From an uncultured Oscillibacter sp. (GTDB lineage: Bacteria; Bacillota; Clostridia; Oscillospirales; Oscillospiraceae): 38,320 bases of DNA. Below the pieces are notes generated by a model. That model saw nothing but the letters and a program-made list of their open reading frames with translations. It made no database searches and was not told where the DNA came from. A program made the translations under genes and the position numbers. Shown in pieces: positions 24,102 to 32,183 of this stretch (its first letter is position 1; each line of letters opens with the position of its first letter). Where the stretch lies: the NCBI GenBank assembly GCA_910587875.1, contig CAJUOD010000012.1, forward strand, positions 1 through 38,320, read 5' to 3'.

Positions 24102-24791
24102 TCACAGCCCCCACTTGTAGCCGTAGCCCCAGACCGTGGTGATATAGGCGGGGTTCTGCACGTTGTCCTCGATTTTCAGCCGGAGGCGGCGGATGTTCAC
24201 ATCCACGATCTTCAGCTCGCCGAAGTAGTCCCGGCCCCAGACCATGTCCAGGATCTCCTCCCGGGAGAGGGCCTTGCCGGGGTTCTCCATGAAGACCCGC
24301 ATGATGGAGTACTCCACCTGGGTCAGCTTGATGCGCTGTCCGTTCTTCTCCAGGGTCCGGTTCCGGGTGTTCAGCAGGAAGGGGGGCTGGCTCAGCTCTC
24401 CCGTGGCCTGGGGGGGCTCCTCGCCGCCGGAGCGGCGGACCAGGGCGTCCACCCGGGCGGTGAGCTCCGCCGGGGAGAAGGGCTTGGTCACGTAGTCGTC
24501 GGCCCCGGTCATGAGGCCCGTCACCTTGTCCATCTCCTGGGACCGGGCCGTCAGCATAATGATGCCGATGCGGCTGTTGGTGGCCCGGATGCGGCGGCAG
24601 ACCTCGAAGCCGTCGATGCCCGGGAGCATGATGTCCAATAAGGCCACCCGGGCGTCCGGGTGTTCCCGGAGGCGCTCCAGGGCCTCCTCGCCGCTCTCGG
24701 CCTCGATGACGTCGTAGCCCGCCCGGCGGAGGTTGATGACGATAAAGCCCCGGATGCTGGCCTCATCCTCTAAAACCAACACTTTTTTCAT
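24102..24791 (-). CDS. OmpR/PhoB-family response regulator
   Basis: A 229-aa regulator. Receiver domain with the phospho-acceptor D53 in ALLDIMLPG and K103 in YVTKPF, then a winged-helix domain ending in VWGYGYKWGL. The start follows AAAGGAAC. It is 30 nt downstream of the lipoprotein gene and 4 nt upstream of the kinase, so all three are likely co-transcribed. Confidence 0.96.
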   Translation of the reverse strand: MKKVLVLEDEASIRGFIVINLRRAGYDVIEAESGEEALERLREHPDARVALLDIMLPGIDGFEVCRRIRATNSRIGIIMLTARSQEMDKVTGLMTGADDYVTKPFSPAELTARVDALVRRSGGEEPPQATGELSQPPFLLNTRNRTLEKNGQRIKLTQVEYSIMRVFMENPGKALSREEILDMVWGRDYFGELKIVDVNIRRLRLKIEDNVQNPAYITTVWGYGYKWGL

Positions 24792-24821
24792 GGTGTCCGT
24801 TCCTTTCCAATCGTATGCACA

Positions 24822-26162
24822 TCAGTTGTCCCCGGGGATCCACTCCCGGGCGATGAGGCTGAAGGCCTCCCGGACCTCCTCCGCCGTCATGGCCTGGTCC
24901 CAGGGCGGGGACTCGGGCAGCTCGGCGGTGTAAATCACGTCGGACTGGCGGCTGAGGGGGAAGCGGTTCCCCCGGGTGGCCCGGACCTCCCGGCCCGTGC
25001 CCGTGAGGGCCGTGATGCGCAGGATGGCCGCGCCCCGGACATTCTCCTCGTTCAGCACGTAGAAGGTGACGCCGGCGTCTCCGCCCACGCTGCTGCGCTC
25101 CGTCTCCACCCGGCCCACCCAGGCCTCGGGCAGCTGGAGATACCAGCCGTCCTCCACGCAGTGGAAGGTGGCGGCCGCCGCCTCTCCCGCGCCGTCCAGG
25201 CCGAAGGCCCGCCAGTCGATCCGGTGGAAGGGGGGCGCGCCGTCGGAGGACACGGGGGCGGGGACCTCCGTCCAGCCGTCGCCGTTGATGTCCATGGGAT
25301 AGAGCCCGTAGAAGGGGGCGATCTCTCCGGAGACCCCGGTGGCCTCGGAGAGGACGATGTTGGTCAGCTCCCCGTTCCGCAGGGCCAGGATGTCCGTCAC
25401 CGCGCCGGACTGCTCCGTCACGCCGGTGACGAAGAGGGCCGGCGTGCCCCCCTTCAGGGTTCCGGTGGTCAGGCGGCCCTGCTGGCTCAGCTCCGCCATG
25501 GTGACGGAGATGCGGGCCGGGGACTGGGCCGCCAGGGTTCCCTTCCGCCAGTCGTAGCAGTCGGCCACGCCGTCCCCCTCCTCGTCGGCGTGGAGGACCA
25601 CCAGCTCCCGGAGGCCGTCGCCGTCCAGGTCGATGCTGGCGTAGCGGACGTAGCTGACGCTGCGCAGCAGCTCCTGGGGCCCGGCGGGGGCCAGGGCGTA
25701 GACGGAGAGAGCCTGGAGCTCGGCGTTGACCCGCCAGCCCACGATGAGCTCCGTCCGCCCGTCCCCGTCCAGGTCCGTGTAGACGATGCTGTAGACGGAG
25801 GCGCCGCTGCCCTCGATGACGGCGGACTGCTCGTAGCTGTCCTCCTTGGCGGAGAAGATGTAGATTTTCAGGGGCTTCTCGTCCTCCGCCTTGCGGAAGA
25901 AGGCGATGGCCTCCTGCTGCCCGTCGCCGTCCAGGTCCGTCAGCTGGACGGGCTGGATGTTGGCCCCGGACATGGGGGCGGCGTACTCCGCGCCGTCCTC
26001 CAGGATGGCGTTCAGCCGGGCGTTGAGCTCCGTGTACTTGGCGGGCAGCTCCGGCAGGGCGTAGAGCTCCTCGGGGTTAAACTCGATGTTGAACCCGCCG
26101 CAGCCCCCAAGGACCAGGGACAGCAGCGCCGCCGCCGCCAGGGCCCGTATTTTTTTCGCCAT
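24822..26162 (-). CDS. lipoprotein with FG-GAP/VCBS-like Asp-rich repeats
   Basis: A 446-aa exported lipoprotein, signal ending LGGC with lipidated Cys21. Four DLDGDG-type repeats are seen: LTDLDGDGQQEAI, YTDLDGDGRTELI, SIDLDGDGLRELV and PMDINGDGWTEVP. They resemble the calcium-binding loops of FG-GAP/VCBS beta-propellers. No enzyme motif was found. The ATG at 26162 has GGGGAGG upstream. Being first in a unit with the response regulator and kinase, it may be an extracytoplasmic accessory of that sensor; this is inference from context. Confidence 0.83.
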   Translation of the reverse strand: MAKKIRALAAAALLSLVLGGCGGFNIEFNPEELYALPELPAKYTELNARLNAILEDGAEYAAPMSGANIQPVQLTDLDGDGQQEAIAFFRKAEDEKPLKIYIFSAKEDSYEQSAVIEGSGASVYSIVYTDLDGDGRTELIVGWRVNAELQALSVYALAPAGPQELLRSVSYVRYASIDLDGDGLRELVVLHADEEGDGVADCYDWRKGTLAAQSPARISVTMAELSQQGRLTTGTLKGGTPALFVTGVTEQSGAVTDILALRNGELTNIVLSEATGVSGEIAPFYGLYPMDINGDGWTEVPAPVSSDGAPPFHRIDWRAFGLDGAGEAAAATFHCVEDGWYLQLPEAWVGRVETERSSVGGDAGVTFYVLNEENVRGAAILRITALTGTGREVRATRGNRFPLSRQSDVIYTAELPESPPWDQAMTAEEVREAFSLIAREWIPGDN

Positions 26163-26316
26163 CACGCCGCCTCCCCTGCCGTTTGAAGCATACCGGGGCC
26201 CCCGGAACGGGGCCCGAAAACTCTAATATCATATCATACCACGTTTTTCCCCGTTTGGGTAGTGTTTCTTCATTTGATTTTTGCCCGGTTCTTCCAGCCT
26301 GCGGAGCCGCCGGCAT
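26163..26316 (-). promoter_or_regulatory. leader of the lipoprotein-TCS operon
   Basis: Minus-strand TATGATATGAT near 26230-26240 is the best -10 candidate, with no good -35. A very GC-rich hairpin (about 26193-26216) lies between it and the start codon, possibly attenuating; no T run follows. Confidence 0.35.
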
Positions 26317-26346
26317 AAAAGAAGGACCGCCGGATTCCGGCGATCC
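26317..26346 (-). terminator. terminator after the GT4 gene
   Basis: On the minus strand a GGATCGCCGG/CCGGCGGTCC stem with a 3-nt loop, followed by TTCTTTTA. Confidence 0.65.
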
Positions 26347-26373
26347 CCTTCGCGTCTCCCGCGTATTCGGTTG

Positions 26374-27417
26374 TCAGGCCCGGACCTGCTTTTGAGGAAG
26401 CGCGGCGGGCAGGGGCGGCAGGACCCGCTGCTCCAGATAGATGTCCTTCAGCCGCCGCCCCACCTGCTCCAGGCTCCGGGACTCCGCCACGGCCCGCCCG
26501 GCGGCGGTGAGATCCGGCAGGGTCCTGTCCAGAAGGCCCGATACAATTCGTTGAAATTCGCCATTGTTCGACGCTTTGTATACATTTACGCCGTCCTCCA
26601 GCCAGCCGTCATACACCGGGATGTCCCGGAGCACCGTGGGCGCGCCGCAGGCCAGGGCCTCCAGCACCACGATGCCCTCGGTCTCCTCGTGGCTCAAAAA
26701 GGCGAACACGTCCGCCCCCTGGTAGGCCTCCCTCAGCTCCTCCCGGCCCACGAAGCCGGGGAAGCGCACATTCTCCGGGGCGTCTTTGATTGCCTGTACA
26801 ATCTCCTGGGGAATCAGTTTTGGATTTGTCCAGCCGAACCAAAGGAATTTCGCCTCCGGGATACTCCGGGCCAGCTCCAGAAACTCCGGCAGGCCCTTCC
26901 GGGCGATCATGTGGCCCACGGAGACCACTACTTTTTCGTCCTCCCCCAGCCCGTACCGGGCCCGGAGTGCGGACCGGGCGGCGGGGTCCGGCTTGAAAAA
27001 TTCCGTGTCCACGCCGTTGGAGATGCTATAGACCGGCTTTTTCAGGCCATAGCTTTCCAGCAGCCTCCGGGAGTACTCCGTGGGGGTCAGCACCACGTCC
27101 CCCAGGCCGTAGCAGAAGGTAATCCAGCGCTTGAACAGGGGGGCCAGGGCGTTGGAGCCCTTGAAGGAGGATTGGAAGTCCTCCATGGTGGAGTGGCCGT
27201 ACCAGACCACTTTCCGCCGCCGGAGCTTGGCCCCCAGGGCCGCCAGCACGGAGTCCGGCAGGATGGTGTTCACATGGACGGCGGCGGCGTCCGGCGTCCA
27301 GCGGTCCGTGGTGGGCACGCCGGAGCGCCGGAGGCACTCCCGCTGGTGCCGGATGGCCTGTCCCACGCCGCTCTTGCCTACCAGCTTTTCCCCGCCTCCG
27401 TAAATATAGATGCGCAT
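26374..27417 (-). CDS. glycosyltransferase family 4 protein (347 aa)
   Basis: A GT-B glycosyltransferase. VYSISNGVDTEFFKP, VVSVGHMIARKGLPEFLELA and the donor-site AFLSHEETEGIVVLEALACGAPTVLRD (E-x7-E type) are GT4 marks. The donor is a nucleotide sugar and the acceptor may be a glucolipid, from its neighbour at 28194. In some Firmicutes a second GT4 extends monoglucosyl-diacylglycerol; I infer that here but it is not proved. AAGGAGG precedes the ATG. Confidence 0.85.
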   Translation of the reverse strand: MRIYIYGGGEKLVGKSGVGQAIRHQRECLRRSGVPTTDRWTPDAAAVHVNTILPDSVLAALGAKLRRRKVVWYGHSTMEDFQSSFKGSNALAPLFKRWITFCYGLGDVVLTPTEYSRRLLESYGLKKPVYSISNGVDTEFFKPDPAARSALRARYGLGEDEKVVVSVGHMIARKGLPEFLELARSIPEAKFLWFGWTNPKLIPQEIVQAIKDAPENVRFPGFVGREELREAYQGADVFAFLSHEETEGIVVLEALACGAPTVLRDIPVYDGWLEDGVNVYKASNNGEFQRIVSGLLDRTLPDLTAAGRAVAESRSLEQVGRRLKDIYLEQRVLPPLPAALPQKQVRA

Positions 27418-27600
27418 ACAGCCTCCTTGCCGCAGTGGGTCTCCTCGCTGTGGCCTCCGCGTTTTTCCGGCCCGCGGCCCGCCTGTTTTTTAGGATGATT
27501 TCCCGATTTTGGGCGCACAAATCCAAGCGGACAGCCTGTCCGCTTTTTTTGCTCAGATTGAGTTTGTCACGTGAACCGCCAGGCTATGACGGCAAATTTT

Positions 27601-28197
27601 TCAAAAGCCGGGGAACAGCACCTTCCACAGGGCCACCAGCCCCATGCTGTACAGGGCGATGTTGAAGGGCTTCCCCAGGAGGATGATGGCGGTGTAGCGC
27701 CGCCAGCTCATGCTGGTGGTGCCCGCCAGGTAGCAGAGGAAGTCGTCCGGGGCGATGGGCAGGAAGATGGACCAGAAAAAGAGCTTGGCAAAGCGGTCCC
27801 GCTTCTCGGTCCAGGCGTCGTATTTCTCAATGGTCTTCTCGGAGAAGAGGAGGTAGAGCAGGGGCCGCCCGCAGTTCTTCGCCACAGCGAAGGCCAGCAG
27901 GGAGCCGACGCAGATGCCCACGTAGTTATAGGTAAAGCCCCAGATGGGCCCGAAGAGGACCACCCCCACCAGGCACCCCAGGCCCCCCGGCAGGATGGGC
28001 ACCACCACCTGCACCGCCTGGAAGACGGTGAACAGCAGCGCCCCGGCGGGGCCCCACTTGCCCACCAGCTCCTGGAGCTTCTCCTGGGAGGTCAGGACCC
28101 CCGTCTGCCAGCCCCAGAGGGCCACCGCCACGCAGACGGCGAAGCCGATGAGGGACGCCGCCTGAAGGGCCCGCTTTTCAATGGGAACGGTTTTCAT
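27601..28197 (-). CDS. TVP38/TMEM64 (VTT/DedA-like) membrane protein
   Basis: A 198-aa membrane protein with the VTT domain: PILPGGLGCLVGVVLFG and FAKLFFWSIFLPIAPDDFLCYLAGTTSM are its conserved pieces, flanked by four or five membrane segments. Family members scramble or move lipids. It begins inside the end of the upstream GT4 gene (4-nt overlap), so it is coupled to it, which supports a role in membrane glycolipids. Confidence 0.88.
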   Translation of the reverse strand: MKTVPIEKRALQAASLIGFAVCVAVALWGWQTGVLTSQEKLQELVGKWGPAGALLFTVFQAVQVVVPILPGGLGCLVGVVLFGPIWGFTYNYVGICVGSLLAFAVAKNCGRPLLYLLFSEKTIEKYDAWTEKRDRFAKLFFWSIFLPIAPDDFLCYLAGTTSMSWRRYTAIILLGKPFNIALYSMGLVALWKVLFPGF

Positions 28198-29366
28198 GCC
28201 GGTATCCTCCGTAAAGAACCCCGCTGGATCTGCTCCTCGTAAATGGCCTCCACCCGCTCCGCAAAGCGCTGGGCGGAGTACTCCTCCCCGGTCTCCCGGG
28301 CGGCGCGGGACAGGGCCTCCCGGCGCTGGGGATGAGCCAGGAAGTTCTCCAGCCGGGCCCGGAACTCCTCCTCATTGTGGTACTGCCAGCCGTTCTCTCC
28401 GTCCCGGACCACGCCCAGCAGGCAGGGGTCCGCCCGGCAGAGCACCGGCACGCCCGCCGCCAGGGCCTCGGCGTAGGTCAGGCCCTGGGTCTCGCTGGTG
28501 GAGGCGCTGACGAACAGGTCCCCCAGCTGATACCAGTCCGCCACCTGCTCCGCCGGGACCATGCCCGCGAAGACCACGTCGGGGGCGGCAAGTCCCAGGT
28601 CCGCCGCCGCGCCCTCCAGGCGCTTCCGGTCCGGCCCGTCCCCCACCAGGAGAAGCGTCATATCGCAGCGGCCCATGCGGGCCCGGAAGCGGAGGAGCTC
28701 CTCCACCTGCTTCTCCTCGGCCAGGCGGCCCACAAAGACAAGCACGGTCCGGTCCTGGGGGATGTCCAGGCTGGCCTTGAGGACGTTCTGCCGCAGGGGG
28801 TCCGGCTCGCCGCGGAAACGCCGCAGGTCGATGCCGGAGGGCACCACGAAGACGGGCTTTTGCACGCCGTAGCCCTGAAGGAGGAGCCGCACCTTCCCCG
28901 TGGGGGCGATGAGGCAGTCCGTGTGGGAGGCGGCCCAGCGGGTGAAGACGGCGGCGGCCTTCTTGCCAAAGCGGACGTTGGGAGAGAAGTAATGGGTATA
29001 GTCCTCATACACCGTGTGATAGGTGTGGACCAGGGGAATGTCCAGCTCCTCGGCGATGCGCCGGGCCAGGAAGAAGGTGGAGAACTCGCACTGGGAGTGG
29101 ACCACGTCGGGGCCCCACTCCACGAGCTCCCGGACCCACTTCCCCGCCAGGGCCGTGCGCAGCCGGGCCCCGGGGTAGATGAGCCCCGCCGCCACGGAAC
29201 CCAAGTATGTCACGCCGTCCCGCTTATAGGACCGGCGGTTCTGGGAGAGGGTGAGCACCCGGACCTCGTGGCCCCGGGCCTCCAGCTCCCGGCGGAGATT
29301 CTTCACCGAGGTGACGACGCCGTTCACCGCGGGGATGTACCAGTCGGATGTAATCAAGATTTTCAT
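28194..29366 (-). CDS. glycosyltransferase family 4, probable diacylglycerol glucosyltransferase
   Basis: A 390-aa GT-B enzyme. ITSDWYIPAVNGVVTSVKNL at the start, HTYHTVYEDYTHYF, VPSGIDLRRF, VFVGRLAEEKQVEELL and SASTSETQGLTYAEALAAGVPVL are the marks of GT4 enzymes of the 1,2-diacylglycerol 3-alpha-glucosyltransferase group. It would make monoglucosyl-diacylglycerol, a glycolipid or lipoteichoic-acid anchor. The specific substrate is inferred from family similarity. Its own promoter is at 29477-29505. Confidence 0.85.
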   Translation of the reverse strand: MKILITSDWYIPAVNGVVTSVKNLRRELEARGHEVRVLTLSQNRRSYKRDGVTYLGSVAAGLIYPGARLRTALAGKWVRELVEWGPDVVHSQCEFSTFFLARRIAEELDIPLVHTYHTVYEDYTHYFSPNVRFGKKAAAVFTRWAASHTDCLIAPTGKVRLLLQGYGVQKPVFVVPSGIDLRRFRGEPDPLRQNVLKASLDIPQDRTVLVFVGRLAEEKQVEELLRFRARMGRCDMTLLLVGDGPDRKRLEGAAADLGLAAPDVVFAGMVPAEQVADWYQLGDLFVSASTSETQGLTYAEALAAGVPVLCRADPCLLGVVRDGENGWQYHNEEEFRARLENFLAHPQRREALSRAARETGEEYSAQRFAERVEAIYEEQIQRGSLRRIPA

Positions 29367-29476
29367 GGCAGACCTCGCTTCTCATGTCTCAAGTATATTA
29401 CGGGGCACACCGGCGGGATTCTTCAAGCGTTTTGAAAAAATTTTCCCGCCTGTGTTATTGTACTATCGTATTAGAA

Positions 29477-29505
29477 ATAATAATACAGTTAATACAGCTT
29501 GTCAA
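29477..29505 (-). promoter_or_regulatory. promoter of the glycolipid gene pair
   Basis: On the minus strand TTGACA (29505-29500), 17-nt spacer, TATTAT (29482-29477). Confidence 0.8.
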
Positions 29506-29580
29506 GGGGGACCGGGAGTTTTTTTCAGGGGGGAACCCGGTATGTTACCTGCAAGCATACACCATTTAATGGAAAAGGAA

Positions 29581-29607
29581 GTTACAAAAAGGGTACAGTT
29601 TTGTAAC
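29581..29607. repeat. perfect 9-9-9 inverted repeat upstream of the GT4 promoter
   Basis: GTTACAAAA at 29581-29589 and TTTTGTAAC at 29599-29607. It contains TTACA/TGTAA half-sites like those of the box at 33024-33037. It is a possible regulator site. Confidence 0.45.
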
Positions 29608-29659
29608 CCCTCGTTATTTTTGCCGGTCTTCGGGAGGATGAAAAAAAGCCCTGTCTTCA

Positions 29660-29687
29660 TTGACAAGGCGGCGGATTTGTGTATAAT
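29660..29687 (+). promoter_or_regulatory. promoter of small RNA convergent to the 28-aa gene
   Basis: TTGACA (29660-29665), 16-nt spacer, TATAAT (29682-29687). Confidence 0.75.
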
Positions 29688-29692
29688 GAAGA

Positions 29693-29785
29693 TAGAAGGA
29701 CGCTGCCGCATGGCAGTTGGCCCTATACAATCAACTCATGAGGTTGACCGTTCGGGTACCGGCCGGACGGTCAACACGCTTTTAT
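29693..29785 (+). ncRNA. putative small RNA convergent to the 28-aa peptide gene
   Basis: The expected transcript of about 90 nt starts after the promoter at 29660-29687 and ends at a hairpin (29743-29755 with 29763-29775, one G-T pair) with CTTTTA. Its 5' end (29694-29706) is identical to the 5' end of the opposite mRNA, an inverted repeat. CTGCC-GCAT-GGCAG forms an internal hairpin. It could be an antitoxin or decoy RNA; inferred only. Confidence 0.45.
29743..29785 (+). terminator. hairpin at the ends of the convergent pair
   Basis: 13-bp stem with one wobble pair, 7-nt loop, T run on the plus strand only. The stop of the 28-aa gene lies in its right arm. Confidence 0.65.
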
Positions 29786-29857
29786 GGTCAGTATGTAGGC
29801 CCAAAAGGCCAGGCATACCAGAAACCGAAGTACCAAGTACCACCGTCTTCTCCACAT
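29771..29857 (-). CDS. 28-aa arginine-rich membrane peptide
   Basis: MWRRRWYLVLRFLVCLAFWAY plus a short tail: a basic start and one hydrophobic helix, as in small membrane toxins. GGGAGGTGAC lies about 5 nt before the ATG. A strong promoter (29961-29989) gives a leader of about 100 nt. It is not similar to the two Fst-like peptides. Function unknown; toxin-like by shape and by the convergent RNA. Confidence 0.5.
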   Translation of the reverse strand: MWRRRWYLVLRFLVCLAFWAYILTIKAC

Positions 29858-29960
29858 CAGCGTCACCTCCCTTCGATGCAATCTCCGGGAAATGAACCAC
29901 CCCCTTTCGCAAGGAGATGGGCCAACCGCCTTTTTATGCAGCAGCGTCCTTCTGAACGTC

Positions 29961-29989
29961 ATCATATCATCGACGCCGCGTCTTGTCAA
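29961..29989 (-). promoter_or_regulatory. promoter of the 28-aa peptide mRNA
   Basis: On the minus strand TTGACA (29989-29984), 17-nt spacer, TATGAT (29966-29961). Confidence 0.8.
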
Positions 29990-30140
29990 ATTTCGGGCCC
30001 GCCGGGGGCCCTTTTTCTATGCCCAGCGTAGCACGGAAATGTGTCCAGAGTCTTTCTGAAATCTTACAGTTCCGTCAGATTGAAAAACCGGGCCCCGCCG
30101 GCGGATGTATCCTGCCGGGCGGGGCCTGAAAAGAGAGGGC

Positions 30141-32183
30141 TCAGCCGTTTCCGCCCACCAGGCGGCTGTAGGCCCGGGCCGTCCAGGCGAAGACCAGGGC
30201 GTAGATCCCGCAGAAGGCCGCCAGGGTGCCCGCCGTGCAGAGGGCGAAGAGCTTCACGTCGTGGAGGTTGAACAACTCCATCATCTTGGCCAGCATGGGG
30301 AAGGCCACGAACACGTGGAGCGCCGCCGCCCCCAGGGGCAGGAAGAACACCAGCAGAATCTGGCTGTGGATGGAGGCGTTGACCTCCCGCCGGTCCATGC
30401 CCACCTGGCGGAGGATGAGGTAGCGCCGCTGATCCTCGTAGCCCTCGGAGATCTGCTTATAGTAGATAATCAGCACCGTGGCCAGCAGGAACAGGATGCC
30501 CAGGAAGACCCCCAGGAAGAGGAAGCCGCCGTACATGGCGTAGTACTCCTGGGCCTGATCCTGCTTGCTGGTGAAGCCCACGCCGTCGTCCCGCTGGCTC
30601 AGGTCATAGACCAGGCGCTCCGTCTGGGCCAGCTTCTCGCCGTAATCTTTCCCGGGCAGGTTCATCTGCACCCGGAACTGCCGGGCGCTACGGGAGGTGT
30701 CCAGGTCCATGATCTTCTCCGCCGTCTCCCGGTCCGCCACCACCAGGAAGAGGGTCGAGTCCTCCTGGCCCAGCAGGGACGTGGTGGCGTGGTGGATGGT
30801 CTCCGTGATCTCCTCCCGGACGTGGAAGGAGTAGGAGACGCTGTCGGCGCCGGTCTCCTTGGGGATGTTCTCCGGCCAGTCGGAGAAGTAGCTGGTGATG
30901 GTGAAGTCCGCCGGGAAGTCCGGGAGATTCCGGGTACAGGCCAGGACCTCGTCGGAGGCCAGGATATAGTCGCTTCCGGTGAGGCGGTTGTAGTCCTCCG
31001 CCGTCACCACCTCCACCTCGGTGCGGAGGCAGTTGGCGACCAGGTTCAGGGAGACCACCCCGTCCCGCACGCCGCAGTAGACCCAGTAGCGGGTGTAGTA
31101 CCGGGAGTCCGTGAAGCCCCCGGAGGCCTCGGCGGCGGCGTGGACCTCCGCCATGTGGTCCATGGGGTCCCCCGGCTGGCGCTCCAGGTCCTGGATGAAC
31201 TCAATGTCGTAGGGGAACATCTCGTTCAGGGCGTTGTCCAAGCCGATGTAGATGGCCACGGTGGTGGAGACCGTCACCAGCACCATGGTGGAGAGGATAC
31301 AGATGCTGGCCAGGCCCACGGCATTCTGCTTCATCCGGTACAAAAGGCCGGAGACGGCGGTGAAGTGCCGGGTCTGGTAGTAAAATTTCGGGTTGGCCCG
31401 GAGGCGCTTCAGGACGGCGATGGACCCGGCGGTGAAGAGACAATAGGTGCCGACGATGACCAGGATCACCGCGATGAAGAACCAGAGCATGGCCTCGATG
31501 GGATTCTTCGTGGCAATCGCCAGGAAGTACCCGCCCCCCAGGGTCAGCACGCCCAGAAGGACCAGCAGCCATTTCGTCCGGGGCTCCCGCTCCCCGGCGG
31601 AGGCGCTGTGGAGCAGGTCCACGGGCTTGGCCCGGCTGAGGCGGAAGAGGTTCAGCACCAGGGTCAGCAGGAACAAAATGCCGAAGAGCGTGGCGGTCTG
31701 CGTGATGCCCAGGACGGAGATCTCCATGCCGAATTGGGCGGGGACCCGGGCCAGCTTCAAAAGCAGCAGGACCACGGCCTTGGAAAAGAGAATCCCCAGC
31801 AGCACGCCCCCCGCCAGGGTGATGGCGGCGCAGAACAGGGTCTCCCAGAAGCACATCCGGGCGATGTGCCGCTTTTCAAGGCCCAGAATGTTGTACAGCC
31901 CCAGCTCCCGCTGGCGGCGCTTCATGACGAAGCTGTTGGCGTAGAGCAGGATGACCGCCGAGAGCCCCGCCGCCACCAGACAGCCGATTCCGGCGAAGCT
32001 CTTGAGGTACATGGCCCCCCGAACGCTGTCCAGCCCGTTGTTGTAGGCCAGGAAGAGCAGGATGTAATACATGGCCGCCGTCACCACGCAGGAGAGCAGG
32101 TAGGGCCCGTAGAACCGCCCGTTCCGCGCCAGGTTCACCAGGGCCAGGCGGGGGAAGAAGCCGGACTTACGCACGGGGCTCAC
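30141..32183 (-). CDS. BceB-type ABC transporter permease (FtsX family)
   Basis: A 680-aa permease with about ten membrane segments and a large outer domain between TM7 and TM8 (about residues 310-530), the plan of BceB/YxdM peptide-detoxification transporters. An FtsX core (SFVMKRRQRELGLYNILGLEKRHIARM) is near residue 85. The start is GTG at 32183, overlapping the ATPase by 17 nt; a GTG at 32174 is an alternative. These systems protect against cell-wall-active peptides such as bacitracin; the ligand here is unknown. Confidence 0.9.
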   Translation of the reverse strand: MSPVRKSGFFPRLALVNLARNGRFYGPYLLSCVVTAAMYYILLFLAYNNGLDSVRGAMYLKSFAGIGCLVAAGLSAVILLYANSFVMKRRQRELGLYNILGLEKRHIARMCFWETLFCAAITLAGGVLLGILFSKAVVLLLLKLARVPAQFGMEISVLGITQTATLFGILFLLTLVLNLFRLSRAKPVDLLHSASAGEREPRTKWLLVLLGVLTLGGGYFLAIATKNPIEAMLWFFIAVILVIVGTYCLFTAGSIAVLKRLRANPKFYYQTRHFTAVSGLLYRMKQNAVGLASICILSTMVLVTVSTTVAIYIGLDNALNEMFPYDIEFIQDLERQPGDPMDHMAEVHAAAEASGGFTDSRYYTRYWVYCGVRDGVVSLNLVANCLRTEVEVVTAEDYNRLTGSDYILASDEVLACTRNLPDFPADFTITSYFSDWPENIPKETGADSVSYSFHVREEITETIHHATTSLLGQEDSTLFLVVADRETAEKIMDLDTSRSARQFRVQMNLPGKDYGEKLAQTERLVYDLSQRDDGVGFTSKQDQAQEYYAMYGGFLFLGVFLGILFLLATVLIIYYKQISEGYEDQRRYLILRQVGMDRREVNASIHSQILLVFFLPLGAAALHVFVAFPMLAKMMELFNLHDVKLFALCTAGTLAAFCGIYALVFAWTARAYSRLVGGNG

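Noticed and set aside
27526..27551. Hairpin AGCGGACAG/CTGTCCGCT with a T run on the plus strand
   Set aside because: No plus-strand gene lies before it, and on the minus strand, where the neighbours lie, no T run follows. Not called as a terminator.
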